A stretch of 64,000 nucleotides of DNA from Acidithiobacillus sp. YTS05 (GCF_024396695.1 NZ_CP094359.1:1054001-1118000), one strand, 5' to 3'; positions 1 through 9,750 are shown, counted from the stretch's first letter. Translations and numbers: made by a program. The notes: generated from the sequence alone by a model not told the origin.

Positions 1-514
1 GCAGCATACCTAAGGGTTGCAGGGCCATGGATGCCGCCAGCATGCGTCCGCGATGGTTTTGCGGCATGAATTCGGAAATGTAGCTGCTACCCACCGGAAA
101 ATCGCCGCCCACCGCAATCCCGAGAACGAGCTCACCCAGAATCAAAAGGATAGTGTTGGGCGTGAGACTGAGCCAGATCCCGGCAAGCAAAAGGCCGAGG
201 GCATTGGCGATGAGCAAGGGGCGGCGGCCAAAGCGATCGGCTAGATGCCCGCTGAGCAAGGCACCGATGATCGTGCCCCCCATCAGGCTCGCCGCTGCCA
301 GACCCGTGCTGCTCGGACTGAGATGAAAGGGGGCACGTAACAGTGGCAGGCTGATGCCGAGCACCATCATGCTCACACCACTCAACAAGGGACCGGCGGT
401 CGCCAGCAGCCACAGGCGATAATGTCGCGGTGACAGGGGGGCCTGATCGAGGATCCCCGCCATGGCCTGATGGTGCGGATGGACTTTGGCGATGGCGCGT
501 TCTTCTTTCATCAT
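1..514 (-). CDS. MFS transporter, N-terminal part (runs off left edge)
   Basis: About 171 codons of a major facilitator superfamily permease are visible; the C-terminal half lies left of the window. Several hydrophobic segments follow a cytoplasmic N-terminus. The loop between the second and third helices reads GHLADRFGRRPLL, the classic MFS signature, and a later helix carries GGDFPVGSSYISEFMP, typical of the sugar/metabolite:H+ symporter branch. The start is ATG at 514 (a second ATG sits directly after it at 511); the Shine-Dalgarno is weak. The substrate cannot be told. It lies 42 bp downstream of the NRAMP gene on the same strand and may be co-transcribed. Confidence 0.8.
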   Translation of the reverse strand, partial: MMKEERAIAKVHPHHQAMAGILDQAPLSPRHYRLWLLATAGPLLSGVSMMVLGISLPLLRAPFHLSPSSTGLAAASLMGGTIIGALLSGHLADRFGRRPLLIANALGLLLAGIWLSLTPNTILLILGELVLGIAVGGDFPVGSSYISEFMPQNHRGRMLAASMALQPLGML

Positions 515-556
515 GAAGGGAGCATACGGCGCACTCCCCTCGTCGGCAATGCGGGA

Positions 557-1813
557 CTAGAGGCCGGGAATGCTGGTGATGCCGCCGAAGAGCCCGAGTC
601 CGGCACTGGCGCCGCCCAAGGCCAGAACCAGCCAGAAATACCAGCCGCGCAGCCGATGCTCGCCGGGGAGCGCCTTGACTGCCAGAGCAATCAGGAAGCC
701 CAGTACCAGCGGGAGCAAGAGGGCGTTCATGACTTCCACCGCAATATCCAGGCTGACCAGGTTGGGAATGAAGATCACCGCGACGGCACCCGCCAGCAAG
801 ACCAGGGTATAGATACCATAGAACCACGGCGCATCCTTGGGATGATACTCCAGGGAATGCTTGAAGCCGGTGACTTCGCCCCAGCCCCAGGCCGCCGCCA
901 GGGTGGCAACGATGGCGGCAATCATGCCGGCGCCAATGATGCCCAGAGAGAACACAATATGCCCCCAAACCGTGCCGAGGAAGGGCGTAATCGCCTCTGA
1001 TAGCTGCTGTACGGTATTTAGCGGAGCATTGGGGTTGGACAGACCGATGGTGGCGGCGGTGGCGATCAGTACAGCGGCCATGATCAACTGCGTAATCACC
1101 GAACCAATGGCGGTATCCCAGCGAGCATGGGGATAATCTGCCGGACGCAACCCCTTGTCGGCAACCGCCGATTGCTGGTAGAAGATCATCCAGGGCATGA
1201 TGACGGCGCCGATGTTCGCCGCCACCAGCATCATGTAGTTGTGGTTGCCGAGCTCTACCTGGGTCAGACCGTGCAGCAGGCTCCCCATATCCGGATGGGC
1301 GGCCCAGGCGATGCCAAAAAAGACCACCTCAAAGGCCCCAAAAATCAGCGCGATTCGTTCTACCCGACGGTACGACCCAGTAATCACGATCAACCACAGT
1401 GCGCTGGCACCCAGGACCACTCCCAATGCCCGCGGCAGGCCGAACAGTTCACTCACTCCTGCCAGACCGGAAAATTCCGTGAGTAGGGCCCCAGCGCTGG
1501 CAATGCTCAGTCCGGTTACGGAAACGTAAGCCCAGTGCTTGCCGAAAGTCTCGCTGATCAATTCTCCATGGCCCTTGCCGGTGAAGATGCCGAGTCGTAC
1601 CGTCAACTCTTGCACCACATAGAGGATGGGCATTAGCACAAGCTGTAAAAGCAGCAGACGATAGCCCCATTGCGCGCCACTCTGCGCCGCCGTGATGACG
1701 CTGCCGACATCGGTGTCCGCCAGCATGACCACCAGCCCGGGCCCGAGCACCGCAAGAAAGGTGCCCAATCGATGTCTTTTGGGGAAGCCAAGACCGCTCT
1801 GCACGGCTGCCAT
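557..1813 (-). CDS. NRAMP-family divalent metal transporter (non-canonical motif)
   Basis: A 418-aa inner-membrane protein with about 11 hydrophobic segments and clear NRAMP architecture. Helix 1 reads GPGLVVMLADTDVGS where manganese/iron NRAMPs have DPGN, and helix 6 reads MPWMIFYQQS where they have MPHN, so the metal site differs from MntH/DMT1. NRAMP-related proteins with altered sites include Mg2+ transporters, so Mg2+ or another ion is possible (inference). The open frame extends to 1903, but ATG at 1813 is preferred: it has AGAGG upstream, and a Fur-box-like palindrome at 1843-1861 would otherwise lie in coding sequence. Confidence 0.85.
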   Translation of the reverse strand: MAAVQSGLGFPKRHRLGTFLAVLGPGLVVMLADTDVGSVITAAQSGAQWGYRLLLLQLVLMPILYVVQELTVRLGIFTGKGHGELISETFGKHWAYVSVTGLSIASAGALLTEFSGLAGVSELFGLPRALGVVLGASALWLIVITGSYRRVERIALIFGAFEVVFFGIAWAAHPDMGSLLHGLTQVELGNHNYMMLVAANIGAVIMPWMIFYQQSAVADKGLRPADYPHARWDTAIGSVITQLIMAAVLIATAATIGLSNPNAPLNTVQQLSEAITPFLGTVWGHIVFSLGIIGAGMIAAIVATLAAAWGWGEVTGFKHSLEYHPKDAPWFYGIYTLVLLAGAVAVIFIPNLVSLDIAVEVMNALLLPLVLGFLIALAVKALPGEHRLRGWYFWLVLALGGASAGLGLFGGITSIPGL

Positions 1814-1842
1814 GTTCTGCGGACCTCTTCTTTCGTAGAAAT

Positions 1843-1861
1843 GATAACGCGAATGATTATC
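1843..1861. promoter_or_regulatory. Fur-box-like operator
   Basis: The 19 bases match 15 of 19 positions of the classical Fur consensus GATAATGATAATCATTATC. The site lies 30 bp upstream of the preferred NRAMP start. Fur or a related MntR/Mur-type metal regulator could bind; the sequence cannot separate these. Confidence 0.6.
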
Positions 1862-1905
1862 AAACCGACAAAAAAAGTCAACCCCTGCTTGCAGTACTCC
1901 CATCG

Positions 1906-4900
1906 TTACGGAAGAGCCGTAGACTCGGGGTTTGCGTCTTTCGTCAACAGGCCGTTACCCTCTTTCTCCAGTGACGCCGGTTTCAGTTCTGCACCCCAGA
2001 GGCTATAGATTGCGGGAATGACAAAAAGGGAAATCAGCGAGCCAACACTGAGCCCGGCAATGATTACCAGGCCCATCGAAAACCTTGCCTCGGCATTGCC
2101 TCCCGTAGCGAAGAGCAGCGGCACGGCGCCGGCAATCATTGCGGCTACCGTCATGAGAATGGGCCGTAGACGCAGTGCTGCCGCTTCGCGTACCGCCAAC
2201 GCCCGCTCCCATCCTCGTTCGACCTGCAACTGTCGCGCGAACTGAACAATGAGAATCCCCTGCTTTGCGGTCAGACCAATCAGCATGACCATTCCCACTT
2301 CGGAATAGATGTTGATACTCGACAACCCTAGGGCAATTGGCAGCAAGGCCCCGAAGGCGGCAAGCGGCACCCCGGCAAGAACGACCAGAGAATCCCGAAA
2401 TCCATTGAACTGGGCTGCGAGCAGGAGTAATACAAAGATCAAGGCAAAGGCAAAGGTAATCGCCAGGGAACTGCCCTGCTTCTCGTATTGCCGGGAAACG
2501 CCGGCGTAATGGATCTGATCGCTACTAGACATCAGACCTGTGGCCTGCTGATGCAAAAAATTGAGCGCCTGTGCCAAAGACACACCTGGCGCCGGATTGG
2601 CCTCGATGGTGACTGCGGGCAGGTTCTGGAATTGCGGCAGATAGGTGGGAACAACCTCCTGCGTAAGTGTGACGAAGGTGGATAGGGGTAGCTCTGCACC
2701 CGAAGGTGTCTGGATCTGGTAGTTCTGCAACAGATTCGGATTGGCGCGCAAGGCCACGGGAACCTGCGGAACCACCCGATAGCTAAGCCCATCCATACTA
2801 AAGTAATTGACATAGTTGCCACCCAGGAGGGTCGCCAGGCTTTTTCCGACAGCGGCCAGGGTCAGTCCAAAATTGGCTAACATTTTCTTGTGAATCTGGA
2901 TCTTCAGTACGACGTCGTTGTACTCGAGATTGCTCGCGACAAAGCTGAACAGGCCGCTGGCACGCGCCTTTTTGACGAGTGCTTCGCCCACGTGGTTGAG
3001 TTCCTGATAATTGCCGGAGGTGCTGCTGACCACGAACTGCACCGGCAGGCCCACGGCCGAACCGGGGAGAGGTGGCAGACCGAAGGCCGCCAGCTGCATT
3101 CCCGGCACCTGCGCCGAGAGCTTCTGTACGCGGCTGCGAACCTCCTGCGTGGTCACGTCCCGCTTGGGTTTCAGTACCAACCCAGACATCATCTCATTAT
3201 TGAGCAGGAAGCCGCCGATACCGACCCCGTTCACCACAAAACTGTCGCTTCGCTGCGGAACCTGGTCAAAGACCGTCTTGGTCAGGTAGCGATCGTATTT
3301 GTCCATATACTCCAGGGTCGCCGTTGCTTGGGCGAGCCCACTCACATAGACGATCCCTTGATTGGCCGGAGGAGCCAGCTCCTGCGGACTCAGCCAGAAA
3401 AGTCCCACGACCCCCACGGCCAACAAAGCGGCTCCGGTGAGTATAGCGGGGCGATGGGTAAAACTGCGTGCCAATCCTCTGCCGTAGGCCGCGCGCAGGC
3501 GATCGAATACGCGCTCGACCAAGCTTGCAAAACGCCCCGGCTGACCTCCCCGCAACACTCGGGAGGCCAACATTGGCGCCAGAACGAGGGCGTTGACCAT
3601 CGACATGAGAACGGTGGCGACGATGGTGAGGGCAAACTCACTGAAGAGCTGACCTACCAGGCCGCCCAGTAGCACCATGGGAAGGAACACCGCAACAATG
3701 GTGCTCGCCATGACCAGGATGGGGCTGCTGAGCTCCCGCACGCTCTGCAGGGCAGCATGGATCGGGGTCGCACCGTGTTCCAGATGGCGGTGCACGTTTT
3801 CGACGATGATGATGGCATCGTCCACCACCAGGCCGATGGCGAGCACCATGGCCAGCAGGGTGAGAAGATTGAGGGTAAAGCCAAGCGCGTGCAGCAGGGT
3901 CATGGCGCTGACCAAGGCCAGTGGAATGGCCAGGGCCGGAACCACCAGCGCCCGCCAGGAACCGAGAAACAGGTACACCACCACGATGACGATCAACAGC
4001 GCCAGACCAATATCGGTCAATACTTCCTGGATGGAACTGCGGACGAATTGCGCTCCATTGTAGAGTACCTTGGCTTGCATTCCCGCCGGCATACTCTTGT
4101 CCAGTTGCAGCAAGGTCTTCTTCACGCCGGTGGCCATTTGCAGGGCGTTGCTTCCCGGTGCCTGCATGACGCCCAGGTTCACGGCAGGCTGCCCGTTCAC
4201 CAATACCGAGGAGTCATAGGTCTGCGCGCCCAAGGAAACCGTCGCGATTTGCCCCAGGGTGATCGGTACCCCATGCACCGTCTTCACCACCAATTCGCGA
4301 AACTGCTTTGGGCTATGCAAGGCGGTGTTGGCCGTGATCGAGATCGCGGTATTGGTATCGCGCAGCCGTCCCGCGGCACTGACAAAGTCATTGGCCTGGA
4401 GTGCCGCGCGCACCTCTGCCGGAGTGATGCCCAAGACTGCCATTTTCTGTGGATTCAACCAGATTCGCATGGCGAAGGTGTTGCCGTTTGGCCCCGTACC
4501 CGGCGGCAGGATGGAGGTAACACCCACCCCGGGGACGGACTGGATGGCGGGCTGCACCACGCGGGTCAGGTAATCGGTAATCTGCTGCTGATTGAGTCCC
4601 TTTCCTGAAAACGTGAGATACATCAAATACGCGCCGGAGCCCGGCATCTCCACCACCACGGGTTGCATGACACCCTTGGGCAATTGATTCAAGACGCTGT
4701 TGACCTTGATCTGTGCCTGCGATAGGGCGGCGTTGGGATTGACCCCCATCTGCATATACAAGGTGATGATGGAGATTCCATTTTCGCTGACCGCGGTCAT
4801 GTAGTTGATGCCCGGCACTTGGGCGACTGCCTTCTCCAGTGGCGCCGTGGTGAAGGCATTCACGGTTTTGGGAGTCGCACCAAAGTAATGGGTGGTGATC

Positions 4901-5037
4901 GTGATCAGCCCACTTTTGGTAGGTGGGAACTCGGTGATTGGCATCATTCCCAAGGAGCGCAGCCCCAGCAGAAACAGGGCCGCCATCAGGGTAACGGCAA
5001 GAACGGGACGATGAATGAAGGCAGACAAAAATCGCAT
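1906..5037 (-). CDS. RND multidrug efflux permease (HAE1, AcrB-like)
   Basis: A 1043-aa inner-membrane proton/drug antiporter of the AcrB/MexB type, of the usual family length. It starts with a first helix after MRFLSAFIHRPVLAV, followed by a large periplasmic loop (FPPTKSGLITITTHYFGA). Helix 4 carries the paired acidic residues of the proton relay in GLVVDDAIIIVENV. A second periplasmic loop follows, then helices 8-12 near the end. It is third in a minus-strand operon: OMF, adaptor, pump, with 15 bp between adaptor stop and pump start. The substrate is unknown, and neither a CzcA-type metal signature nor a specific drug marker was seen. Confidence 0.93.
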   Translation of the reverse strand: MRFLSAFIHRPVLAVTLMAALFLLGLRSLGMMPITEFPPTKSGLITITTHYFGATPKTVNAFTTAPLEKAVAQVPGINYMTAVSENGISIITLYMQMGVNPNAALSQAQIKVNSVLNQLPKGVMQPVVVEMPGSGAYLMYLTFSGKGLNQQQITDYLTRVVQPAIQSVPGVGVTSILPPGTGPNGNTFAMRIWLNPQKMAVLGITPAEVRAALQANDFVSAAGRLRDTNTAISITANTALHSPKQFRELVVKTVHGVPITLGQIATVSLGAQTYDSSVLVNGQPAVNLGVMQAPGSNALQMATGVKKTLLQLDKSMPAGMQAKVLYNGAQFVRSSIQEVLTDIGLALLIVIVVVYLFLGSWRALVVPALAIPLALVSAMTLLHALGFTLNLLTLLAMVLAIGLVVDDAIIIVENVHRHLEHGATPIHAALQSVRELSSPILVMASTIVAVFLPMVLLGGLVGQLFSEFALTIVATVLMSMVNALVLAPMLASRVLRGGQPGRFASLVERVFDRLRAAYGRGLARSFTHRPAILTGAALLAVGVVGLFWLSPQELAPPANQGIVYVSGLAQATATLEYMDKYDRYLTKTVFDQVPQRSDSFVVNGVGIGGFLLNNEMMSGLVLKPKRDVTTQEVRSRVQKLSAQVPGMQLAAFGLPPLPGSAVGLPVQFVVSSTSGNYQELNHVGEALVKKARASGLFSFVASNLEYNDVVLKIQIHKKMLANFGLTLAAVGKSLATLLGGNYVNYFSMDGLSYRVVPQVPVALRANPNLLQNYQIQTPSGAELPLSTFVTLTQEVVPTYLPQFQNLPAVTIEANPAPGVSLAQALNFLHQQATGLMSSSDQIHYAGVSRQYEKQGSSLAITFAFALIFVLLLLAAQFNGFRDSLVVLAGVPLAAFGALLPIALGLSSINIYSEVGMVMLIGLTAKQGILIVQFARQLQVERGWERALAVREAAALRLRPILMTVAAMIAGAVPLLFATGGNAEARFSMGLVIIAGLSVGSLISLFVIPAIYSLWGAELKPASLEKEGNGLLTKDANPESTALP

Positions 5038-5052
5038 GGAGCACCTGGCAGC

Positions 5053-6135
5053 TTAATGAAGAGAAACGGCGTTGTTGATGCGCACCTGATCACCGTTGTG
5101 CAATTTGACCTGGCCTGCAGTGACCACCTCATCGCCCGCCTGCAGACCGTTGCGCACCACCACGTTCTGCCCTTCCACCGCGCCCAATTGGACGGGGGTG
5201 GCTTGGGCAATCCAGTTCTGTCCCTGACGCTTGAGGACATACACGAAATCGCCATAGCTGTGATAGGCGACGGCTACCTGGGGAATCGTCAGTTGCCGCT
5301 CGGGCGACATAGTCGGTAGCTTCACCAGTACGAACATCCCCGGTCGCAGAAAGCCGGGCTTGTGAATCTGCGCGCGCACCGTCAGGGCCCGGTTTGCTTG
5401 ATCCACATGATTGTCGACGGCGATGACCTGGGCGACGAATTGCTGACCCTTTTCCCCTTGACGGGACTGCAGACGCAATGACTCCCCTACCCGTACAGAC
5501 GGGGCGAGATTTTGGGGAACGGCAAAGTCGACCTGCAGATTTTGTGGAGATTCCAGGCGAACCGCTGCCTTGCCCGCCGACAAATATTCCCCGAGCTCGA
5601 CCTTGCGTAGACCCAGCACCCCGGAGAACGGCGCTCGCAGCACGGTATTGGCGAGTTTCTCCTGCAAGGACCGCACCTTGGCATTTGCCACCTCCGCCCC
5701 GTACTTTGCCTTGTCCAGTTCGGCCGTCGAGATCCCGTGTATGGCATAGACCTGCGCTGCCCGCTGGGCATTTACAGTGGCTAACTTGGCCTGTGCCTGC
5801 GCTTCTTTCAGCTCTCCTGGCAGTGGGCCGGGATCCAGACGCAGCAGGACCTGTCCTTGCTGCACCGTTTCGCCAGAATGAAACTGCAAGCTACGGATGA
5901 CCCCGGCGGTTTGCAGACTCAGCGCTGCTCCTTGTTGCGCGCGGATCTGACCAACCGCAGTACTTTGCGGGGTAATCGTGGCCCAGGCGGCCTTGGCAGC
6001 GGAAACCGTAACCACGGGATGCGCATTCCCTTTGCGTGCCTGCGCCAGTCGATCTTCTCGCCAGGCATGCAGGGCGAAGACCGTACCAAACAGCAGGAGA
6101 ATCCCGAAGACCGCGATCGGAATGGATTTTTTCAT
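5053..6135 (-). CDS. RND periplasmic adaptor (membrane fusion protein)
   Basis: A 360-aa HlyD/AcrA-type adaptor linking the inner-membrane pump to the outer-membrane channel. It has an N-terminal membrane anchor (IPIAVFGILLLFGTVFALHA). The lipoyl halves are split around a helical hairpin (GVIRSLQFHSGETVQQGQVL and LRAPFSGVLGLRKVELGEYL), and a beta-barrel domain follows. The ATG overlaps the end of the OMF gene by 4 bp, so translation is probably coupled. No lipobox cysteine is present, so it is anchored by the N-terminal helix. Confidence 0.92.
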   Translation of the reverse strand: MKKSIPIAVFGILLLFGTVFALHAWREDRLAQARKGNAHPVVTVSAAKAAWATITPQSTAVGQIRAQQGAALSLQTAGVIRSLQFHSGETVQQGQVLLRLDPGPLPGELKEAQAQAKLATVNAQRAAQVYAIHGISTAELDKAKYGAEVANAKVRSLQEKLANTVLRAPFSGVLGLRKVELGEYLSAGKAAVRLESPQNLQVDFAVPQNLAPSVRVGESLRLQSRQGEKGQQFVAQVIAVDNHVDQANRALTVRAQIHKPGFLRPGMFVLVKLPTMSPERQLTIPQVAVAYHSYGDFVYVLKRQGQNWIAQATPVQLGAVEGQNVVVRNGLQAGDEVVTAGQVKLHNGDQVRINNAVSLH

Positions 6136-7601
6136 GGGTGGCTATCCTGTGGGAGATCGTTGGACGAAGTCGAAGGACCCTCGCCCATGGCCAGAAACAA
6201 TGCGGCGGTATCCAGGTACCGCTCACTTTTTGCCTGTAAATAGGCCTGTTGGTCCTTTTCGTTGGCGATTTCCGCGTCGAGAACCGTAGCGTAATTGCTT
6301 ATCCCGTCTCGATAACGTGCCTGCGCCAAGTGCAGTGCTTGCTCGGCAGCCTGGGCCGCCATCCGGCTCTGGCTGTAGCTTTGATCAGCCCCCTGCACGG
6401 CACGCAATGCGTCGGCGACCTGGCGAAACGCGGTGAGTACAACCTGATGGTATTGCGAGACCGCGATCTTGTAGGTATCCACCGCGGCCTTTTCCTGGGC
6501 CTGCAGGGCTCCACCCTCATAAATTGGTGCGATCACGCTGCCTGCTAGGCCCCAAAGGGTAGAGACGGGACTGAAAAACAGCGCCCCGGACTGTGCCGCT
6601 TTGCCTAAATCGGCACTGATGTCGATCTGTGGGTAGCGATCGGCAGCCGCGAGATGCGCTTCGGCTGCCGCGGCCTGTACCGCTGCGCGGGCGGCGACGA
6701 TATCTGGTCGTTGCATCAGCAAACGCGAAGGCACCACGGCAGGGATGTCTTTGGGTACGTGGATGTCTTGGAGAGACGGGGCAGGCGCACCCTGCGCGGG
6801 GTAACGGCCGAGTAACGTCGCCAAGGCGTGCTGCTGGCGGGACATCTCCACCCGGAGAGGGACGACCGCAGCCTTGGCCGAGGCGGTCAATGCCTCCTGT
6901 TGACGCACGATCTGCAGGTTGCTCGCCCCCAGATGGTATTCCTGCTGGATCAGATGCAGCAGGTGCTCATCAGCCCCGGCGATTTGCTGGGCCGAGCGCC
7001 ACTGGTCTTGGGCCGCCGCCGCGCTGATCAATGCCTTCGCTACAGAAGCTGCGACGATCTGTTGGGTAGCAGAGAGCTGTGCCTGAGAGATCTTTTTTTG
7101 GGCCTGCGCATCCTGGAGACGATCAGTTGTCCTGCCGAAAAGGTCTGGGCTATAACTGACCTCCACGGAGCCCAGGAGCAGGGAGTACGGATTGCCCGGA
7201 ATGCGATAACTGGTTCCGCCGTTGGCCCCGGTGCGCAGCGCACGGCTGCGTGCCCACTGACCGTTACCAGTGATCTGCGGGGCAAACCCTGCGGCCGCAA
7301 CCTTTTCGAGCTGGTGCGCGCGCAGCAGGGTCAGTTGCGCTTGATGAATATCGGGATTGGCGCGCAGCGCGGTGTGCAGGTCCTGATTCAGGACAGTTGA
7401 GCCGAAAAGACGCCACCAGTCTTCTGTCCGAGCGCTATCCTGCCATAGCAGTTTCTGGCTGCTGCCAGCCCAGGTCTTGTGATCGGCAAGATAATGCTCC
7501 GGCCCCTGCATCTTGGGCAACAGAAGCTTGGGTCCGGGGGCGCAAGCGCTCAACAGTATGGGTAATAAAAATGGCAAGGACCAACGGTACTTCCTATCCA
7601 T
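6132..7601 (-). CDS. TolC-like outer-membrane efflux lipoprotein (NodT family)
   Basis: A 489-aa outer-membrane factor. The signal peptide ends in the lipobox LLSAC, so the mature protein is a lipoprotein like OprM/NodT. Two OEP repeats are visible: the first contains ALRANPDIHQAQLTLLRA, the second VPSRLLMQRPDIVAARAAVQ and the terminal helices LHLAQARYRDGISNYATVLD. It is first in the efflux operon and divergent from the response-regulator gene, with a 166-bp shared promoter region. Confidence 0.93.
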   Translation of the reverse strand: MDRKYRWSLPFLLPILLSACAPGPKLLLPKMQGPEHYLADHKTWAGSSQKLLWQDSARTEDWWRLFGSTVLNQDLHTALRANPDIHQAQLTLLRAHQLEKVAAAGFAPQITGNGQWARSRALRTGANGGTSYRIPGNPYSLLLGSVEVSYSPDLFGRTTDRLQDAQAQKKISQAQLSATQQIVAASVAKALISAAAAQDQWRSAQQIAGADEHLLHLIQQEYHLGASNLQIVRQQEALTASAKAAVVPLRVEMSRQQHALATLLGRYPAQGAPAPSLQDIHVPKDIPAVVPSRLLMQRPDIVAARAAVQAAAAEAHLAAADRYPQIDISADLGKAAQSGALFFSPVSTLWGLAGSVIAPIYEGGALQAQEKAAVDTYKIAVSQYHQVVLTAFRQVADALRAVQGADQSYSQSRMAAQAAEQALHLAQARYRDGISNYATVLDAEIANEKDQQAYLQAKSERYLDTAALFLAMGEGPSTSSNDLPQDSHP

Positions 7602-7647
7602 CGCAGCTCCCGTGCGAAAAGTACGGGCTCAGTGTATCCAGCGCTCC

Positions 7648-7724
7648 TGTAACAATCCTGAGCGGTGGTGGTGTGAGTTTGTAACAGATAGGCGCACGCT
7701 GGTCCTTGGTGATGTCTGGTTACA
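7648..7724. promoter_or_regulatory. Three TGTAAC motifs between efflux operon and regulator
   Basis: The intergenic region between the divergent efflux operon and the response regulator holds TGTAAC at 7648-7653 and 7680-7685, plus an inverted copy at 7719-7724 (plus strand GTTACA). Two copies share TGTAACAAT or its reverse complement. Repeated short motifs in a shared promoter are what an OmpR-type regulator would bind. The assignment is an inference from position. Confidence 0.35.
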
Positions 7725-7767
7725 ATTTCCCCTGGAGAGAGCGCCGCGGTAGGGGTATTGTTGTGTC

Positions 7768-8475
7768 ATGGAAAACGGCAAAGTGCAGATACTGGTGGTA
7801 GAAGATGACCTTCGGCTACGAAGCTTGCTGGAATCGCATCTGCGCGCCTTTGGTTTTGCCGTGCAGAGCCGGCCAGACGGGCAAGGACTGGAGCGGATTC
7901 TGCAAGAGCGGGCAACGGATCTGCTGGTTCTTGATCTCGGTTTGCCCAAGGAGGACGGGCTGCAGATTTGCCAGCGCATCCGCCGCGACTCCCAGATCCC
8001 CATCCTTATCCTCACCGCTCGCAATGATGAGCTGGACCGTATCCTCGGTCTGGAAATGGGGGCGGATGATTACCTCACCAAACCCTTTCATCCGCGCGAG
8101 CTGGTCGCCAGAATTCAGGCGATCCTGCGACGCACGCGTAGCTCGTCGATGACCACCCTGGAGAAATCCGGAGAGCAGATCGTCGGCCCCTTTCGCCTCG
8201 ATCGTGGTCGACAGGAAATTTTTCTGCATGGCAAACAGCTGGAGCTTTCCACCAGCGAATATCTTACCTTGGCCGTGCTGATCGAACACGAAGGACAGGT
8301 CTTGAGCCGGGAAAAACTTCTCTGGCTAACTCGGCAACGCAGTCTCGACCCAGAAGATCGCAGCGTCGATATGCAAGTCTCGCGCTTACGACGACTGCTT
8401 GGCGATGATCAACGGGAGCAGCGCCATATCCGCACCGTATGGGGAAGGGGCTATCTCTTCGTTGCAGAACCGTAA
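7768..8475 (+). CDS. OmpR/PhoB-family response regulator
   Basis: 235 aa. The receiver domain (about residues 5-120) has the acidic pair VVEDD, the phosphoacceptor Asp in LLVLDLGLPKEDG and the conserved Lys in YLTKPFHPREL. A winged-helix DNA-binding domain follows (about 135-233), with REKLLWLT and RSVDMQVSRLRRLLGDD. It is followed 2 bp later by its sensor kinase. The divergent RND operon is the obvious target, by position. The AGGGG upstream of ATG 7768 is a reasonable ribosome-binding site. Confidence 0.92.
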   Translation: MENGKVQILVVEDDLRLRSLLESHLRAFGFAVQSRPDGQGLERILQERATDLLVLDLGLPKEDGLQICQRIRRDSQIPILILTARNDELDRILGLEMGADDYLTKPFHPRELVARIQAILRRTRSSSMTTLEKSGEQIVGPFRLDRGRQEIFLHGKQLELSTSEYLTLAVLIEHEGQVLSREKLLWLTRQRSLDPEDRSVDMQVSRLRRLLGDDQREQRHIRTVWGRGYLFVAEP

Positions 8476-8477
8476 AA

Positions 8478-9725
8478 ATGCGTCGACTCTGGCCTCGCAG
8501 CTCTCTCGGTCGCAGCCTCCTACTCCTCAGTCTGCTCCTGCTGATCAGTCAGGGTTCGATCTATCTGCTGTTCCACAATTATGTCTTCGATCCAGCGGCG
8601 CAACGTTTCGCGCAACTGCTCTGGCAGGTGGATCAGACCCTGGTCGCCAGGCCGCCAACGGAATTGGGCTGGAGTCGGTCTTCGCAGCCGCTGGGGTCGA
8701 TACCGCAGTCCTATTTTTGGCGAGAGGTAGCACAGTCATTTGCCAAAATCGACAAGGGCGCGCAACTGCGGGTACAGGAGCAGGAGGGGACGCTGTGGGT
8801 TTGGTTGCGAGGCAAGCAGGGGCAGTCCTGGTTGGGCGTCCCAATCCAGGGGGTGGCCCTGATCGGCAATCCGTTCACCTTCGTTCGTCTGCTCATCATG
8901 CTCTTCCTGATTCTGCTGGGAGCCTGGCTGATCGTCTGGCAGGTCAACCGGCCTCTGTCTCGACTGGCGCGCTCTGCCCCGCGCCTGCTGCGCGGGGAAT
9001 ATTCGGATGGCTATCCTGTCAGCCCCCATGCCCCCGAAGATATCCAGGAATTGGAACGAACTCTGGCGGGTATGGCCGCGGACCTGCATCGTCTGCACGA
9101 GGAGCGCACTCTGCTCCTCACCGGCATATCCCACGAACTGCGCACCCCGTTGTCTCGCCTTCTGCTGAGCTTGCATCTGCCAGCCGATGAATGGGCACGG
9201 GAACAACCCGCCATGCTCGCTGATGTCGAAGAAATGGAAGAGGTGCTTGGCAATTTTCTGGCTTGGGTGCAGGGCGGGGAAAGGGAAAAGCAAATCACCA
9301 TTCCCGTTGCGCAATGGTTTCAGGAGATGGCGGCCATCGCCAGGGACCGCTACGGATTGGAGGTGGCAGAAAATCTGGTTGCCGGCGGGTCTTTTTTGTG
9401 TCGTCCCATCGCTTTGGAGCGGGTCTTTCGCAACCTGTTCGATAACAGCCGGCGTTACGGCAGTGGTGTCATCCGGCTGGAGGCCCGATGTGAGGAAGGC
9501 TTCTGCCGTTTTCGCTTGGTCGACCTAGGCGGGGAACCGCTCAGTGCCGCCATGATTTTCGCTATGAATGAGGGTTCACTGCCCCGCCAGACCGGTCATG
9601 GATCGGGCATGGGCATCCGGCTCTGCCACCGCTTGTTAGCCCAGCAAGGGGGGAGCCTGCACTATGCCGCCGCAACGGCGGGCGGGTTAGATGCCGAAGT
9701 GCTGCTACCCAGCACCAAGCGGTAG
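8478..9725 (+). CDS. Sensor histidine kinase (EnvZ-like)
   Basis: 415 aa from ATG 8478, 2 bp after the regulator stop; an upstream in-frame ATG at 8439 is less likely because it lies inside the regulator. Helix 1 (SLLLLSLLLLISQGSIYLL) and a second helix near residue 150 flank a periplasmic sensor domain. A HAMP segment is followed by the H-box SHELRTPLSRLLLSLH, the N-box NLFDNSRRYG and a glycine-rich GHGSGMGIRLC ATP lid. The partner is the preceding response regulator. The signal is unknown. Confidence 0.9.
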   Translation: MRRLWPRSSLGRSLLLLSLLLLISQGSIYLLFHNYVFDPAAQRFAQLLWQVDQTLVARPPTELGWSRSSQPLGSIPQSYFWREVAQSFAKIDKGAQLRVQEQEGTLWVWLRGKQGQSWLGVPIQGVALIGNPFTFVRLLIMLFLILLGAWLIVWQVNRPLSRLARSAPRLLRGEYSDGYPVSPHAPEDIQELERTLAGMAADLHRLHEERTLLLTGISHELRTPLSRLLLSLHLPADEWAREQPAMLADVEEMEEVLGNFLAWVQGGEREKQITIPVAQWFQEMAAIARDRYGLEVAENLVAGGSFLCRPIALERVFRNLFDNSRRYGSGVIRLEARCEEGFCRFRLVDLGGEPLSAAMIFAMNEGSLPRQTGHGSGMGIRLCHRLLAQQGGSLHYAAATAGGLDAEVLLPSTKR

Positions 9726-9750
9726 TCCGGTTGGGGGAAGCACATCGGCA

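Noticed and set aside
1814..1903. NRAMP start at 1903
   Set aside because: The extra 30 residues are not family-like and would cover the Fur-box-like palindrome; ATG 1813 has a better ribosome-binding site.
2890..3672. Long plus-strand frame of 260 codons
   Set aside because: It is antisense to the RND pump gene, whose motifs and length are clear. The product is His/Gly-rich without protein character.
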